DNA of 64,000 nt from the NCBI GenBank assembly GCA_963721345.1, contig CAVRIT010000001.1, forward strand, positions 2,319,815 through 2,383,814, written 5' to 3'. Position numbers and translations under genes: made by a program. Shown in pieces: positions 1 to 8,750 of this stretch (positions are counted from its first letter, which is position 1; every line of letters starts with the position of its first letter). The notes under the pieces were generated by a model. It made no database searches, had not been told where the DNA came from, and worked only from the letters and a program-made list of their open reading frames with translations. This stretch comes from JACDAN01 sp963721345 (GTDB lineage: Bacteria; Actinomycetota; Thermoleophilia; Gaiellales; Gaiellaceae).

Positions 1-1548
1 ACGGGCGCGTCGACGACCTTCACGGCTGGGACTTCGCGGAGGACGACCAGAATCCGGACGACGACGAGGGCCACGGCACGCATGTCGCCGGCACGATCGG
101 CGCCGCCGGCAACAACGGCCAGGGTGTCGCCGGAGTCAACTGGCAGGTCAAATTGATGGCGCTGAAGGCCGCCGATAGCGACGGGTTCCTCGCCGAGGAC
201 TGGATCGTCGGCGCATTCCAGTACGCCTGCGCCAACGGTGCGAAGGTGATCAACGGCAGCTTCGGCGGCCCGAGCGGCGGCAGCGCGATGCTCGCCGCGA
301 TCAACGCTTGCCCGAACTCGCTCTTCGTCTTCGCCGCGGGGAACGACGGAACCAACAACGATGCCGTGCCGCAGTACCCGTGTAACTACCCGCCCGCGAA
401 CGTCGTTTGCGTCGCGGCGAGCGAGCAGTCGGACGCACGCCCCAGCTTCTCGAACTACGGCGTCAGCTCCGTCGACCTCGCCGCACCCGGGGTCAACGTC
501 CTCAGCACCGTCCCCGGCGGCGCCTATGACTCCTACCACGGGACGTCGATGGCGACGCCGCATGTGGCGGGCGCCGCGGCACTCGTGCTCGCGAACACCC
601 CGGCGCTCGGCCCGGCCGAGGTCCGGCGTGCGCTGCTCCTCTCGGCCGATCCGAAACCGACATTCACCGGCCTCGTCGCGACGGGCTCGCGGCTGAACGT
701 GCGCCGCGCGCTGAGCCAGGAGATCGCGCTTCCGACCGGCTTGACGGCGGCGAGCTCCAGCCCCGCCTTCAACACCTGGTCGAACGTCAACACGGCCACG
801 GCAACATGGGGCGGCGCGGTGGACGCTTCCGGGATCGACGGCTACTCGTACGCGTGGTCGCCGGACGCGACCTTCGTCCCCGACGAGGTCAAGGAGGTCG
901 AGGAAAACGTCACCTCGGCGACTGCGACGCTGCCCGACGGGCGCACCTGGTTCCACGTCAGGGTCCGCGACGGTGCGGGCAACTGGAGCGACCCCGTGCA
1001 CCTCGGGCCGTTCCAGATCGACACGTTCCCGCCCGCCCGGCCGACGCTCTCGAGCCCGACGCACCGCGCGGGCGTCGCGTCGACGGATCGCACGGTCGAG
1101 CTGAACTGGACGACTCTCGGCGATCCGGTGAGCGGGCTGGACGGCTTCTCGTTCTCGTGGGGCCGTCAGCAGCTCGTGACCGTCGACCAGACGAAGGACG
1201 CCGAGGAGGGTGCGTTCGGACGACGAGCGCGCGACTGGACAACGGCGCGTGGTGGTTCGGCATCAGCGCACGGGACAACGCCGGGAACTGGACCGACACG
1301 ACGGTCCTCGGGCCGTTCGTCGTCACCGGCGCGAGCCCGGTGTGCACCGTCCCGCGGCTGCGCGGCCAGAAGCTCGTGGGTGCGAAGCGCTTGCTGGCCA
1401 AGGCGGGCTGCGCGATCGGCCGAGTCACGAGGGCGTACTCGCGCCGCGTCGCGCGTGGCCGCGTCGTGGCCAGCGCCGTGCGCCCGGCCTCCGGCTTCGC
1501 CGCGGCACGAAGGTCGCGGTGGTTCTCAGCCGCGGACGCAGGCGCTGA
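1..1548 (+). CDS. Subtilisin-like (S8) secreted serine protease, 5'-truncated, two frame breaks
   Basis: The reading frame enters from the left edge in frame 3. The catalytic His lies in GHGTHVAG (codon 72-74), the oxyanion Asn in FAAGND and the catalytic Ser in GTSMATPHVAG (codon 546-548). The catalytic Asp must lie upstream of the window. After the protease domain come two Ig/FN3-like modules, each with a 'DGAGNWSD' or 'DNAGNWTD' motif, and then a PASTA-like module (CTVPRLRGQKLVGAKRLL). The frame moves at about 1205-1225 and again at about 1475-1490. The continuation with both shifts ends at 1548. No transmembrane anchor follows, so a secreted, possibly wall-associated protease is inferred. 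The frame breaks are more likely sequence errors than decay, because both recover conserved sequence. Confidence 0.8.
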
Positions 1549-1629
1549 GACACGCTCCGGTGTGGTAGAAAGGCGCGGCGCCGGGAGCCCTCGGCGCTTT
1601 CGCTCGGACTGCCGCCTTGGAATTCTTCG

Positions 1630-3657
1630 CTGAACAATCCGGTACTGATCGCGCTCGTCTGCTCCGGCGTCGCGATCGCCTTCGGCATCGGATTGACGGT
1701 CTGGCTGCTCGGGCTGTCCCCGGGAACGGAGCGCATGCAGGCCATCGCCCACGCCGTCCAGGAGGGCGCGTCGGCCTACCTTCGCCGTCAGTACACGACG
1801 ATCGCCGTCGTCGCCGCAGTCCTGTTCCTCGTGATCGGCTTCTGGAACGACCTCGGCTGGGGCACCGCCTTCGGCTTCCTGATCGGCGCAGTCTTCTCGG
1901 CCGGCGCGGGCTTCATCGGCATGAACGTGGCGGTGCGCGCGAACGTCCGGACCGCAGAGGCCGCCAAGCGCGGCGTCGCGCCGGCACTGCGAGTCGCGTT
2001 CTCGGCAGGCTCTGTCACGGGCCTCTTCGTCGTCGGCCTCGGACTGCTCGGGGTCGCGGGCTACTACGGGATCCTCACCGAGTTCTTCGACCAGACCGAG
2101 AAGGAGGCGACCGAGCATCTCATCGGCCTCGCCTTCGGCGGTTCGCTCATCTCCGTGTTCGCGCGTCTGGGCGGCGGGATCTACACGAAGGCAGCGGATG
2201 TCGGCGCCGACCTCGTCGGCAAGGTCGAGGCAGGGATCCCCGAGGACGACCCGCGCAACCCGGCGGTGATCGCGGACAACGTCGGCGACAACGTCGGGGA
2301 CTGCGCCGGCATGGCGGCCGACCTCTTCGAGACCTACGCCGTGACGCTCGTCGCCGTCATGTTCCTCGGCGCGGTGCGGTTCCCGGCGACGAACATCGTC
2401 GAGTACCCGCTCGTGATCGGCGGCGTCGCGATCATCGCCTCTGTCATCGGCACGTTCTTCGCACGGATCGGGCGCAGCGGCTCGATCATGGGCGCGCTCT
2501 ACAAGGCCGTCGCAGTGGCGACGATCCTCTCTGCGCTCTTCTTCATCCCGGTGACGGCGGCGTTCGACAGCGACCGCTTCCCGTTCTGGAACCTTTACGG
2601 CTGCACGCTGATCGGCCTCGCGGTGACCTTCTTGCTCGTCGCGATCACCGAGTTCTACACCGGCACCCGGTGGGGCCCCGTCAAGGGGATCTCGAAGGCC
2701 TCACTCACCGGGCACGCGACGAACATCATCGAGGGCCTGGCGATCGGCATGCAGGCGACCGCAGCGCCGGTGATCGTGATCGCCGCGGCCATCGTGACCG
2801 CCTACGAGATCGAGGGCCTCTTCGGTGTCGGCGTCGCCGTCATGGCGCAGCTGGCGATGACCGGGCTGATCGTCGCGCTCGACGCCTACGGCCCGGTGAC
2901 GGACAATGCCGGTGGGATCGCCGAGATGGCCGATCTCGACGACTCGGTGCGCGCTGTGACCGACCCGCTCGACGCCGTCGGGAACACGACGAAGGCGGTC
3001 ACGAAGGGCTACGCGATCGGCTCGGCCGGCCTCGCGGCGCTGATCCTGTTCGACGGCTTCACGACCGAGCTCGACGAAGAGGGTCTCCCGACGACGTTTC
3101 TCCTGAACGACGCGTGGGTCATTGCCGGCCTCCTCATCGGTGGCTTGATGCCGTTCCTGTTCTCGTCGCTCGCCATGCAGGCCGTGGGCCGAGTCGGCGG
3201 GCAGGTTGTCCAGGAGGTGCGGCGTCAGTTCCGCGAGATCCCAGGGATCCTCGAGGGCACGGGCCGGCCGGAGTACGGGAAGACCGTGAACATCGTCACC
3301 GGCGCCGCGATCAAGAACATGATGGCGCCGAGCCTGATCCCTGTCGCGTTTCCGATCATTGTGGGGATCATCTCGGTGGAGATGCTCGGCGGGCTCCTGA
3401 TCGGGACGATCGTGACGGGCATCTTCCTGGCGATCGCGATGACGTCAGGCGGCGGGGCGTGGGACAACGCGAAGAAGCTGATCGAGGACGGCGCCTACGG
3501 CGGAAAGGGCTCGGACGCCCACGCCGCAGCGGTCACCGGCGACACCGTCGGGGATCCGTACAAGGACACCGCCGGCCCCGCGATCAACCCGATGATCAAG
3601 ATCACGAACATCGTCGCGATCCTGATCATCCCTCTCATCGTCGCGATCCACGGCTAG
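1630..3657 (+). CDS. hppA: Membrane-bound proton-translocating pyrophosphatase, K+-independent type
   Basis: Hydrolyses cytoplasmic PPi and pumps protons across the membrane. About 675 residues with some 16 membrane helices. The substrate-site motif DVGADLVGKVE and the acidic DNVGDNVGD segment are both present, as is the C-terminal GGAWDNAKK...GDTVGDPYKDT block. The motif GNTTKAVTKG carries the Lys and Thr that mark the K+-independent subfamily (the K+-dependent form has Ala there). The first helix (NPVLIALVCSGVAIAF) begins at about 1633, upstream of the first TTG at 1693. I therefore place the start at the CTG at 1630. No ATG, GTG or TTG exists in this frame between the stop at 1546 and 1630, so a non-canonical start or a nearby sequence error is likely. 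It stands alone, followed by REP palindromes. Confidence 0.95.
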   Translation: MNNPVLIALVCSGVAIAFGIGLTVWLLGLSPGTERMQAIAHAVQEGASAYLRRQYTTIAVVAAVLFLVIGFWNDLGWGTAFGFLIGAVFSAGAGFIGMNVAVRANVRTAEAAKRGVAPALRVAFSAGSVTGLFVVGLGLLGVAGYYGILTEFFDQTEKEATEHLIGLAFGGSLISVFARLGGGIYTKAADVGADLVGKVEAGIPEDDPRNPAVIADNVGDNVGDCAGMAADLFETYAVTLVAVMFLGAVRFPATNIVEYPLVIGGVAIIASVIGTFFARIGRSGSIMGALYKAVAVATILSALFFIPVTAAFDSDRFPFWNLYGCTLIGLAVTFLLVAITEFYTGTRWGPVKGISKASLTGHATNIIEGLAIGMQATAAPVIVIAAAIVTAYEIEGLFGVGVAVMAQLAMTGLIVALDAYGPVTDNAGGIAEMADLDDSVRAVTDPLDAVGNTTKAVTKGYAIGSAGLAALILFDGFTTELDEEGLPTTFLLNDAWVIAGLLIGGLMPFLFSSLAMQAVGRVGGQVVQEVRRQFREIPGILEGTGRPEYGKTVNIVTGAAIKNMMAPSLIPVAFPIIVGIISVEMLGGLLIGTIVTGIFLAIAMTSGGGAWDNAKKLIEDGAYGGKGSDAHAAAVTGDTVGDPYKDTAGPAINPMIKITNIVAILIIPLIVAIHG

Positions 3658-3705
3658 GCCCGACCGGACGCGGCTGTCCGGCGCTCGTTGTCACACTTCC
3701 GTGCA

Positions 3706-3798
3706 TGGACCTGGTCCAGCACGAGCGTCGTTGTGGCCGCGGGATCACACCGGACAATGCGGGTCGCGTGCCGTTCCTTACCGGACCTGGTCCCGTGG
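3706..3798. repeat. Two REP-like palindromes after hppA
   Basis: Two copies of the palindrome GGACCTGGTCC sit at 3707-3717 and 3783-3793, 76 bases apart, in the gap between the convergent hppA and trkH genes. The second, within 3778-3798, matches 19 of 21 bases of the reverse complement of the element at 43166-43186 that abuts a REP-associated transposase. The paired layout resembles a BIME-type element and may fold as a bidirectional hairpin between the convergent genes. Confidence 0.75.
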
Positions 3799-3815
3799 GG
3801 AGTCTGCGGGCGGTT

Positions 3816-5330
3816 CTAGACACGCCAGTAGTGGCGCGAGAGGAGCACCGCTACTGGGATGATTTCTAGGCGGCCTAGCCACATCAGGACGATCATCGCC
3901 AGCTTCGAGACGTTGCTGAACGGGTCGAACGAGCCCATCGGGCCCGCAAAGCCGAGGCCTGGGCCGACGTTCCCCAACGTCGTCGCGGCCGCCGCGACGG
4001 CGTCGATGAGGCGGAGGTCGAGGTCGATGCGGGCGCCGTCGGCCATCAGTACGAACGCGCCGAGGGCGAAGACGCCCACGTAGAGCAGGACGAAGCTCGA
4101 GATCGCGCGCAGGATGCGCTCGTCGACGGGGACTCCGTTCAGCCGGACGCGGCTGACGATCTCGGGGTGGACGGTCTGGTCAAGCTCGCGCCGAAGAATC
4201 CGCCCTATCAAGAGGTGCCGGACGACCTTCACCGACCCCGCCGTCGAGCCCGCTGAGCCCCCGAAGAACATGACAGCGACGAGCACGACGGCTGCGAACA
4301 GCGGCCAGAGGTTGAAGTCGGTGCTCGCAGCGCCGGTCGTGGTCATCATCGACGAGACCTGGAACGCCGCGGCCCGGATCGCCTCCTCGCCGCGCGCGAC
4401 GCCCTCGGCCCACAGCTCGACGATCACCACGACCGTCGCGACAGTCAGGAGCGTCATGTAGAGGCGGAACTCCTCGTCGCGGACGAGCGGGCGCAGCTGG
4501 CCGCGCAGGAACACGCGGTAGAGGAGCGCGAAGTTCGCGCCCGCGACGACCATGAAGAAGACGAACACCCACTGCGAGGCAGCGCCGAACGACTCCGCCC
4601 CGCGCGCCTCGGTGGAGAAACCGCCCGTCGGCAGCGTCGTGAGCGCATGCGCGAGCCCCTCGAACGGACTCATGCGCTCGTCGATGCCGCTCCACGCGAA
4701 CGCGGTGAGGATCCCGGCCATCGCGAGCGTCAAGAGCACGTACAGAACCCACAGTCGGCGCGCGGTGTCGCGGATCCGCGCGGTCATCTGCTCGAACTCG
4801 GGCCCGGGAAGCTCGTGCTCGAGCAGCTGGCGGCCGCCGACGCGCAGCCTCGGCAGGACGGCCAGCGCCAGCACGATGATTCCCATCCCGCCGAGCCACT
4901 GGGTCAGCTGCCGCCACATGAGCAGGGAGTTGGGCAGTCCCTCGACGTCCGTGAGGATCGTGGCGCCCGTCGTGGTAAACCCCGACATCGCCTCGAAATA
5001 CGCGTTGACCGGGCTCGACAGCTGGTCCTCGCCGGAGAAGATGTACGGCAGTGCGCCGAGGCCCGCCGCGAAGACCCAGGTCAGCGAGACGACGAGAAAC
5101 CCCTCGCGCATGCCGATCTGGTCCTTGCCGGCCGTGACGCGCTCGAGGCCCCAGCCGAAGGCGCCCCCGGTGAGACCCGCGAAGAGGAACGGCCAGACGG
5201 GCTCCGAGTAGCCGATCGCGAGCGCGAGCGGGAACAGCATCGCCAGGCTGAGGTACTTGACCAACGCGCCGACGAGGTTGAGGCTCCCGAGGACGTCGAC
5301 GCCCAGGACGCCGGCTCGATCGCGCCTCAA
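3816..5330 (-). CDS. trkH: TrkH-family potassium uptake membrane subunit
   Basis: Translocating subunit of the Trk/Ktr potassium system, 504 residues. The four pore-loop repeats are recognisable by their filter glycines: SGFTTTGATIL, TLPTGGFSTEARG, MMTTTGAASTDFN and GNVGPGLGF. The start is a TTG at 5330 whose last two bases overlap the trkA stop (TTGA), so trkA-trkH form one translationally coupled unit on the minus strand with the regulator first. Length is close to the usual 480-510 residues. The gene converges on hppA with REP palindromes between them. Confidence 0.93.
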   Translation of the reverse strand: MRRDRAGVLGVDVLGSLNLVGALVKYLSLAMLFPLALAIGYSEPVWPFLFAGLTGGAFGWGLERVTAGKDQIGMREGFLVVSLTWVFAAGLGALPYIFSGEDQLSSPVNAYFEAMSGFTTTGATILTDVEGLPNSLLMWRQLTQWLGGMGIIVLALAVLPRLRVGGRQLLEHELPGPEFEQMTARIRDTARRLWVLYVLLTLAMAGILTAFAWSGIDERMSPFEGLAHALTTLPTGGFSTEARGAESFGAASQWVFVFFMVVAGANFALLYRVFLRGQLRPLVRDEEFRLYMTLLTVATVVVIVELWAEGVARGEEAIRAAAFQVSSMMTTTGAASTDFNLWPLFAAVVLVAVMFFGGSAGSTAGSVKVVRHLLIGRILRRELDQTVHPEIVSRVRLNGVPVDERILRAISSFVLLYVGVFALGAFVLMADGARIDLDLRLIDAVAAAATTLGNVGPGLGFAGPMGSFDPFSNVSKLAMIVLMWLGRLEIIPVAVLLSRHYWRV

Positions 5331-6649
5331 AGCGTCCGCTCGACCTCCTGGACGCGACTCGACGGCGTGAAGATGATCGCTCGGTCCCCCGCCTCGAGCA
5401 CGTCGTCACCGTGCGGGAAGAGGGCGCGTCCGTCGCGTACCACCGCGCCGATCAGCGAGCCCGTCATCGGCAGGTCGCGGAACCGCTGGCCCGCGAGCGC
5501 GCTTTCCTCGCGCACCGTGATGTCGAGGATCTCGAATCGATCCTGATCGAGCATCGTGACCTGCCGAGTCCGCGGGTCGCGCGCGAAGCGCACCATCTCC
5601 TCGGCGGTCAGGTGCCGCGGGTTGATCGCGACGTCGATCCCCGCGCGCTCGAAGACCTCCATTGACACGGTGTCGTGGACGATCGCGATCGTCGACTGGA
5701 TGCCGTGGAGCTTGGCGAGCGTCGCGGCGTAGTAGTTCTTCGCGTCGTCCTTCATCGCGAAGACCGCGGCGTCCGAAGCACCGATCCGTTCGCGCTCCAG
5801 GAACTCCGGGTCGATCCCCGTCGCGTTGAAGACCCGCGCCTCGTGGAACTGCTCCGCGACCACACGCGCGCGCTCGGGATTCGACTCGATCAACCGCACG
5901 CGGATCCCCTGCTGGAGCAGCACCTCCGCCGTGGCGACGCCGATCCGGCCGGCGCCGTAGATGACGACGTCGTCGACCTTGCGCCTCGTCGGGGTCAGGA
6001 GCTGGCTCCACTCGCGTGCCGCCTCGGGCGATCCGATCACGACGATCCGGTCGCCCGGGTGGATGATCTCGTCGCCACGCGGGAGCGCGATCTCGTTGCC
6101 GCGGATGATGCTCGCCACTTTCGAGTTCGGCGGGAGCTCGGCCTCGCGCAGCGGGCGCTCGGCGATCCCCTTCGGCGGCTCGCGAACGTCGAACTCGACG
6201 ATCTGCACCTGCCCCTCCGCGAAGACATCGGTCTGCCGAGCGGCTGGCACGCCGATCGTCTGCGACACGGCGAGCGCCGCCTCGCGCTCGGAGGAGACGA
6301 CCCAGTCGACGTCCAGCTGGCGCTGTCGCCACACGTCGAGGTACTCCTGGTTCGTCGTCCTGACGATGGTCCGGGTGTCCGGGGTCAGCGCGCGGGAGAA
6401 GATCGACGCGATGATGTTCACCTCGTCGCGCGAGGTGCACGCCATCAGCAGGTCGGCGCCTTCGAGTCCTGCTTCCTCGAGCGTCCGGCGGCTCGCCCCG
6501 TTGCCCTCGACGACCCCGACGTCGAACCGGGAGACCAGCGCGTCGAGCCGGCTCGCGTCCTCGTCGACGATCGTCAGCTCGTGGTCGCCGTGGAGGGCCT
6601 CGACGATCGTCGAGCCCACCTGGCCTGCTCCGATGATGAAGACCCTCAC
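5327..6649 (-). CDS. trkA: TrkA potassium uptake regulatory subunit, two RCK modules
   Basis: Cytoplasmic NAD(H)/nucleotide-binding gating subunit for TrkH, 440 residues. It has a duplicated RCK_N-RCK_C layout. The first Rossmann motif GAGQVGS lies near residue 7, with the acidic strand end IVDED. The second, GAGRIGVA, lies at about residue 230, with its partner IESNPE. Each is followed by a TrkA_C domain. The ATG at 6649 is clear. The 53-base gap to the divergent permease at 6703 must hold promoters for both directions. Confidence 0.93.
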   Translation of the reverse strand: MRVFIIGAGQVGSTIVEALHGDHELTIVDEDASRLDALVSRFDVGVVEGNGASRRTLEEAGLEGADLLMACTSRDEVNIIASIFSRALTPDTRTIVRTTNQEYLDVWRQRQLDVDWVVSSEREAALAVSQTIGVPAARQTDVFAEGQVQIVEFDVREPPKGIAERPLREAELPPNSKVASIIRGNEIALPRGDEIIHPGDRIVVIGSPEAAREWSQLLTPTRRKVDDVVIYGAGRIGVATAEVLLQQGIRVRLIESNPERARVVAEQFHEARVFNATGIDPEFLERERIGASDAAVFAMKDDAKNYYAATLAKLHGIQSTIAIVHDTVSMEVFERAGIDVAINPRHLTAEEMVRFARDPRTRQVTMLDQDRFEILDITVREESALAGQRFRDLPMTGSLIGAVVRDGRALFPHGDDVLEAGDRAIIFTPSSRVQEVERTL

Positions 6650-6702
6650 GCGGAGCTGAGGCTAACGCCGCCTGCCGCCGGACAGAGGCATAGGGTTCGC
6701 CG

Positions 6703-8592
6703 GTGCCACGGCGCAGGAGGCGGCAGCAAGGGCTCGAGCGCGTCCTAGGGACGCCCGCGCTCTTCGCGACGGCGTACGGCAACGTCGGCTCTTCGATCTA
6801 CTACGCGCTCGGCGTCACCGCTGCGTTCGCGCTGGGCTTGACGCCGCTCGTCTTCGTCATCGCCGGGCTGATCTTCGCTGCGACGTCCGCGACCTACGCG
6901 GAGGGAACGGTGCGCTACCCCGAGGCAGGCGGCTCGTCGAGCTTCGCGCGCCACGCGTTCAACGAGCTCGCGAGCTTCGGTGCGGCCTGGGCGCAGATGC
7001 TCGTCTACATCGCGACGGTCGCCATCTCCGCGTTCTTCGTCCCGCACTACCTCTCGGTCTTCTGGGAGCCGCTGCGAGAGAACCCGTGGGACATCGTCGT
7101 CGGCGCGGTCGTGGTCGTCGTCCTCGTCGCGATCAACATCGTCGGCGTCAAGGAGGCGGCGAGCCTCAACGTCCTGCTCGCCGTCGTCGACTTCGCGACC
7201 CAGGCTCTGCTCGTCGCCGTCGGCTTCTTCCTCGTCTTCGACCTGGACACGCTGAAGGCGAACGTCGAGCTCGGCGTTGCGCCGACGTGGAGCCAGTTCT
7301 TCATCGCGATCCCGATCGCGATGCTCGCCTACACGGGCGTCGAGACCGTCTCGAACCTCGCAGAGGAGGTGCGGGATCCGCCGCGCAACGTTCCGAACGC
7401 CTACAAGCTGATCGCGCTTGCCGTCTTCGCGATCTACTTCACTCTCCCGGCGATCGCCCTCTCGGCACTGCCGGTCTTCGAGCAGGACGGCGAGTACGTG
7501 ACGAAGCTCGGCCTGCCGCCCGAGGAGGGCGGCTACACGAACGATCCCGTCCTCGGCGTCGTCGAGAACCTCGGGCTCAGCGAGGGCGCGCTTCTGCACG
7601 GCCTGGAGATCTACGTCGGAATCCTCGCCGCGACGATCCTCTTCATCGCCACCAACGCCGGGGTGATCGGCGCCTCGCGCATCACCTATGCGATGTCGGG
7701 CTACCGGCAGCTGCCGCTGGGCTTTCGACGGCTTCACCCACGCTTCAGGACGCCGTGGCTGGCGCTCGTCGTCTTCGCCGGAATTCTCCCGATCCTCACG
7801 ATCCTCCCGGGGCAGACGGACTTCCTCGGCACGATGTACGCCTTCGGCGCGACGCTCTCGTTCACCGTCGCACACGCCTCGATCGTGGCGCTGCGCGTTC
7901 GCCGCCCGGAGGAGGAGATCACGTTCCGTGCGCGCCCCAACCTCCGTCTACGTGGGATCGACTGGCCGCTGTTCGCGATCGTCGGTGGGATCGGGACGCT
8001 GCTGGCGTGGATCGTGATCGTCGTCCAGGAGTCGACGACCCGGTGGGCCGGGTTCGCCTGGCTCGCGCTCGGCTTCGTCGGCTACGCGGCGTACCGGCGC
8101 TGGTCGCTACACATCCCGGTGACGGCGACGGAGCGCGCGCCGGCGCTCGTGCTCGGCCCCTCGCTCACCGTGGAGTACCGGACGGTCGTCGTCCCCGTCC
8201 TCCGCACCGCCGAGTCCGAGGAAGCGCTCGTCGCCGCGGCGCGACTCGCAGCCGACCGGGGCTCGACGGTCGCGGTCGTGCACGTGATCGAGGTGCCGCT
8301 CGACCTTCCGCTCGACGTCGAGCTGCCGGAGGCAGAGCGGGAGGCGGATGACGTCCTCGACAACGCGGCGGCGCTGCTCGAGGCGTACGGCGTCCGAGCC
8401 GTCACGCGACTCCAGCGCGCCCGCGCCGCCGGGCCCGCAATCGTCGAGGAGGCGGCGCGCCGCAACGCCGAGCTGATCGTCGTCGGCGCCCCGCGAGTAC
8501 GGCGGAAGCAGATCTTCGGGAGGACCGTCGACTACGTCCTCAAGAACGCCACGAGCCGCGTCCTGATCGCGGCGGGGCGCCACGCCGCGTGA
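6703..8592 (+). CDS. APC-superfamily permease with C-terminal UspA domain (KimA-like candidate)
   Basis: 629 residues. Residues 1-475 form an amino acid/polyamine/organocation permease core of about 12 helices, starting with TPALFATAYGNVGSSIYYAL. Residues about 490-629 form a universal stress protein (UspA) domain with VVVPVLRTAE and VIEVP, closing with VDYVLKNATSRVLIA. Such proteins are often annotated as amino acid permeases. The APC-plus-cytosolic-domain architecture is also that of the KimA potassium importer. Location beside TrkH/TrkA and two RCK proteins makes potassium a credible substrate, but this is inference. The GTG start at 6703 agrees with the N-terminus; the stop overlaps the next small gene (GTGA). 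Confidence 0.85.
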   Translation: MPRRRRRQQGLERVLGTPALFATAYGNVGSSIYYALGVTAAFALGLTPLVFVIAGLIFAATSATYAEGTVRYPEAGGSSSFARHAFNELASFGAAWAQMLVYIATVAISAFFVPHYLSVFWEPLRENPWDIVVGAVVVVVLVAINIVGVKEAASLNVLLAVVDFATQALLVAVGFFLVFDLDTLKANVELGVAPTWSQFFIAIPIAMLAYTGVETVSNLAEEVRDPPRNVPNAYKLIALAVFAIYFTLPAIALSALPVFEQDGEYVTKLGLPPEEGGYTNDPVLGVVENLGLSEGALLHGLEIYVGILAATILFIATNAGVIGASRITYAMSGYRQLPLGFRRLHPRFRTPWLALVVFAGILPILTILPGQTDFLGTMYAFGATLSFTVAHASIVALRVRRPEEEITFRARPNLRLRGIDWPLFAIVGGIGTLLAWIVIVVQESTTRWAGFAWLALGFVGYAAYRRWSLHIPVTATERAPALVLGPSLTVEYRTVVVPVLRTAESEEALVAAARLAADRGSTVAVVHVIEVPLDLPLDVELPEAEREADDVLDNAAALLEAYGVRAVTRLQRARAAGPAIVEEAARRNAELIVVGAPRVRRKQIFGRTVDYVLKNATSRVLIAAGRHAA

Positions 8593-8750
8593 TCACCACC
8601 GTCCTCTCGGGAACGCTGATCGTCCTCGGCGGCGCGATCATCGTCCGCACGCTCGCGAGCGGGATCGGCGGCGGCCTCGGCCTCCTACTCGGGTCGCTGT
8701 TCGTGCTCGCCGGCGCCGGACGCTTGTACGTTCGGAGGCGCATTGGCTAG
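8589..8750 (+). CDS. Small membrane protein, 53 residues
   Basis: The GTG start at 8589 overlaps the TGA of the preceding permease, and the TAG at 8748 overlaps the TTG start of the next permease at 8743. The peptide is two hydrophobic stretches separated by an Arg-containing, glycine-rich turn (VLGGAIIVRTLASGIGGG, then LLLGSLFVLAGAG) and ends in basic residues YVRRR. Tight coupling on both sides argues for a real gene. I do not recognise the family. A small accessory subunit of the flanking APC-UspA transporters is possible. Confidence 0.65.
   Translation: MITTVLSGTLIVLGGAIIVRTLASGIGGGLGLLLGSLFVLAGAGRLYVRRRIG

Noticed and set aside
958..2118. Long minus-strand open frame opposite the protease end and hppA start
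   Set aside because: Arg/Asp-rich composition typical of an antisense shadow in GC-rich DNA; hppA and the PASTA module explain the region.
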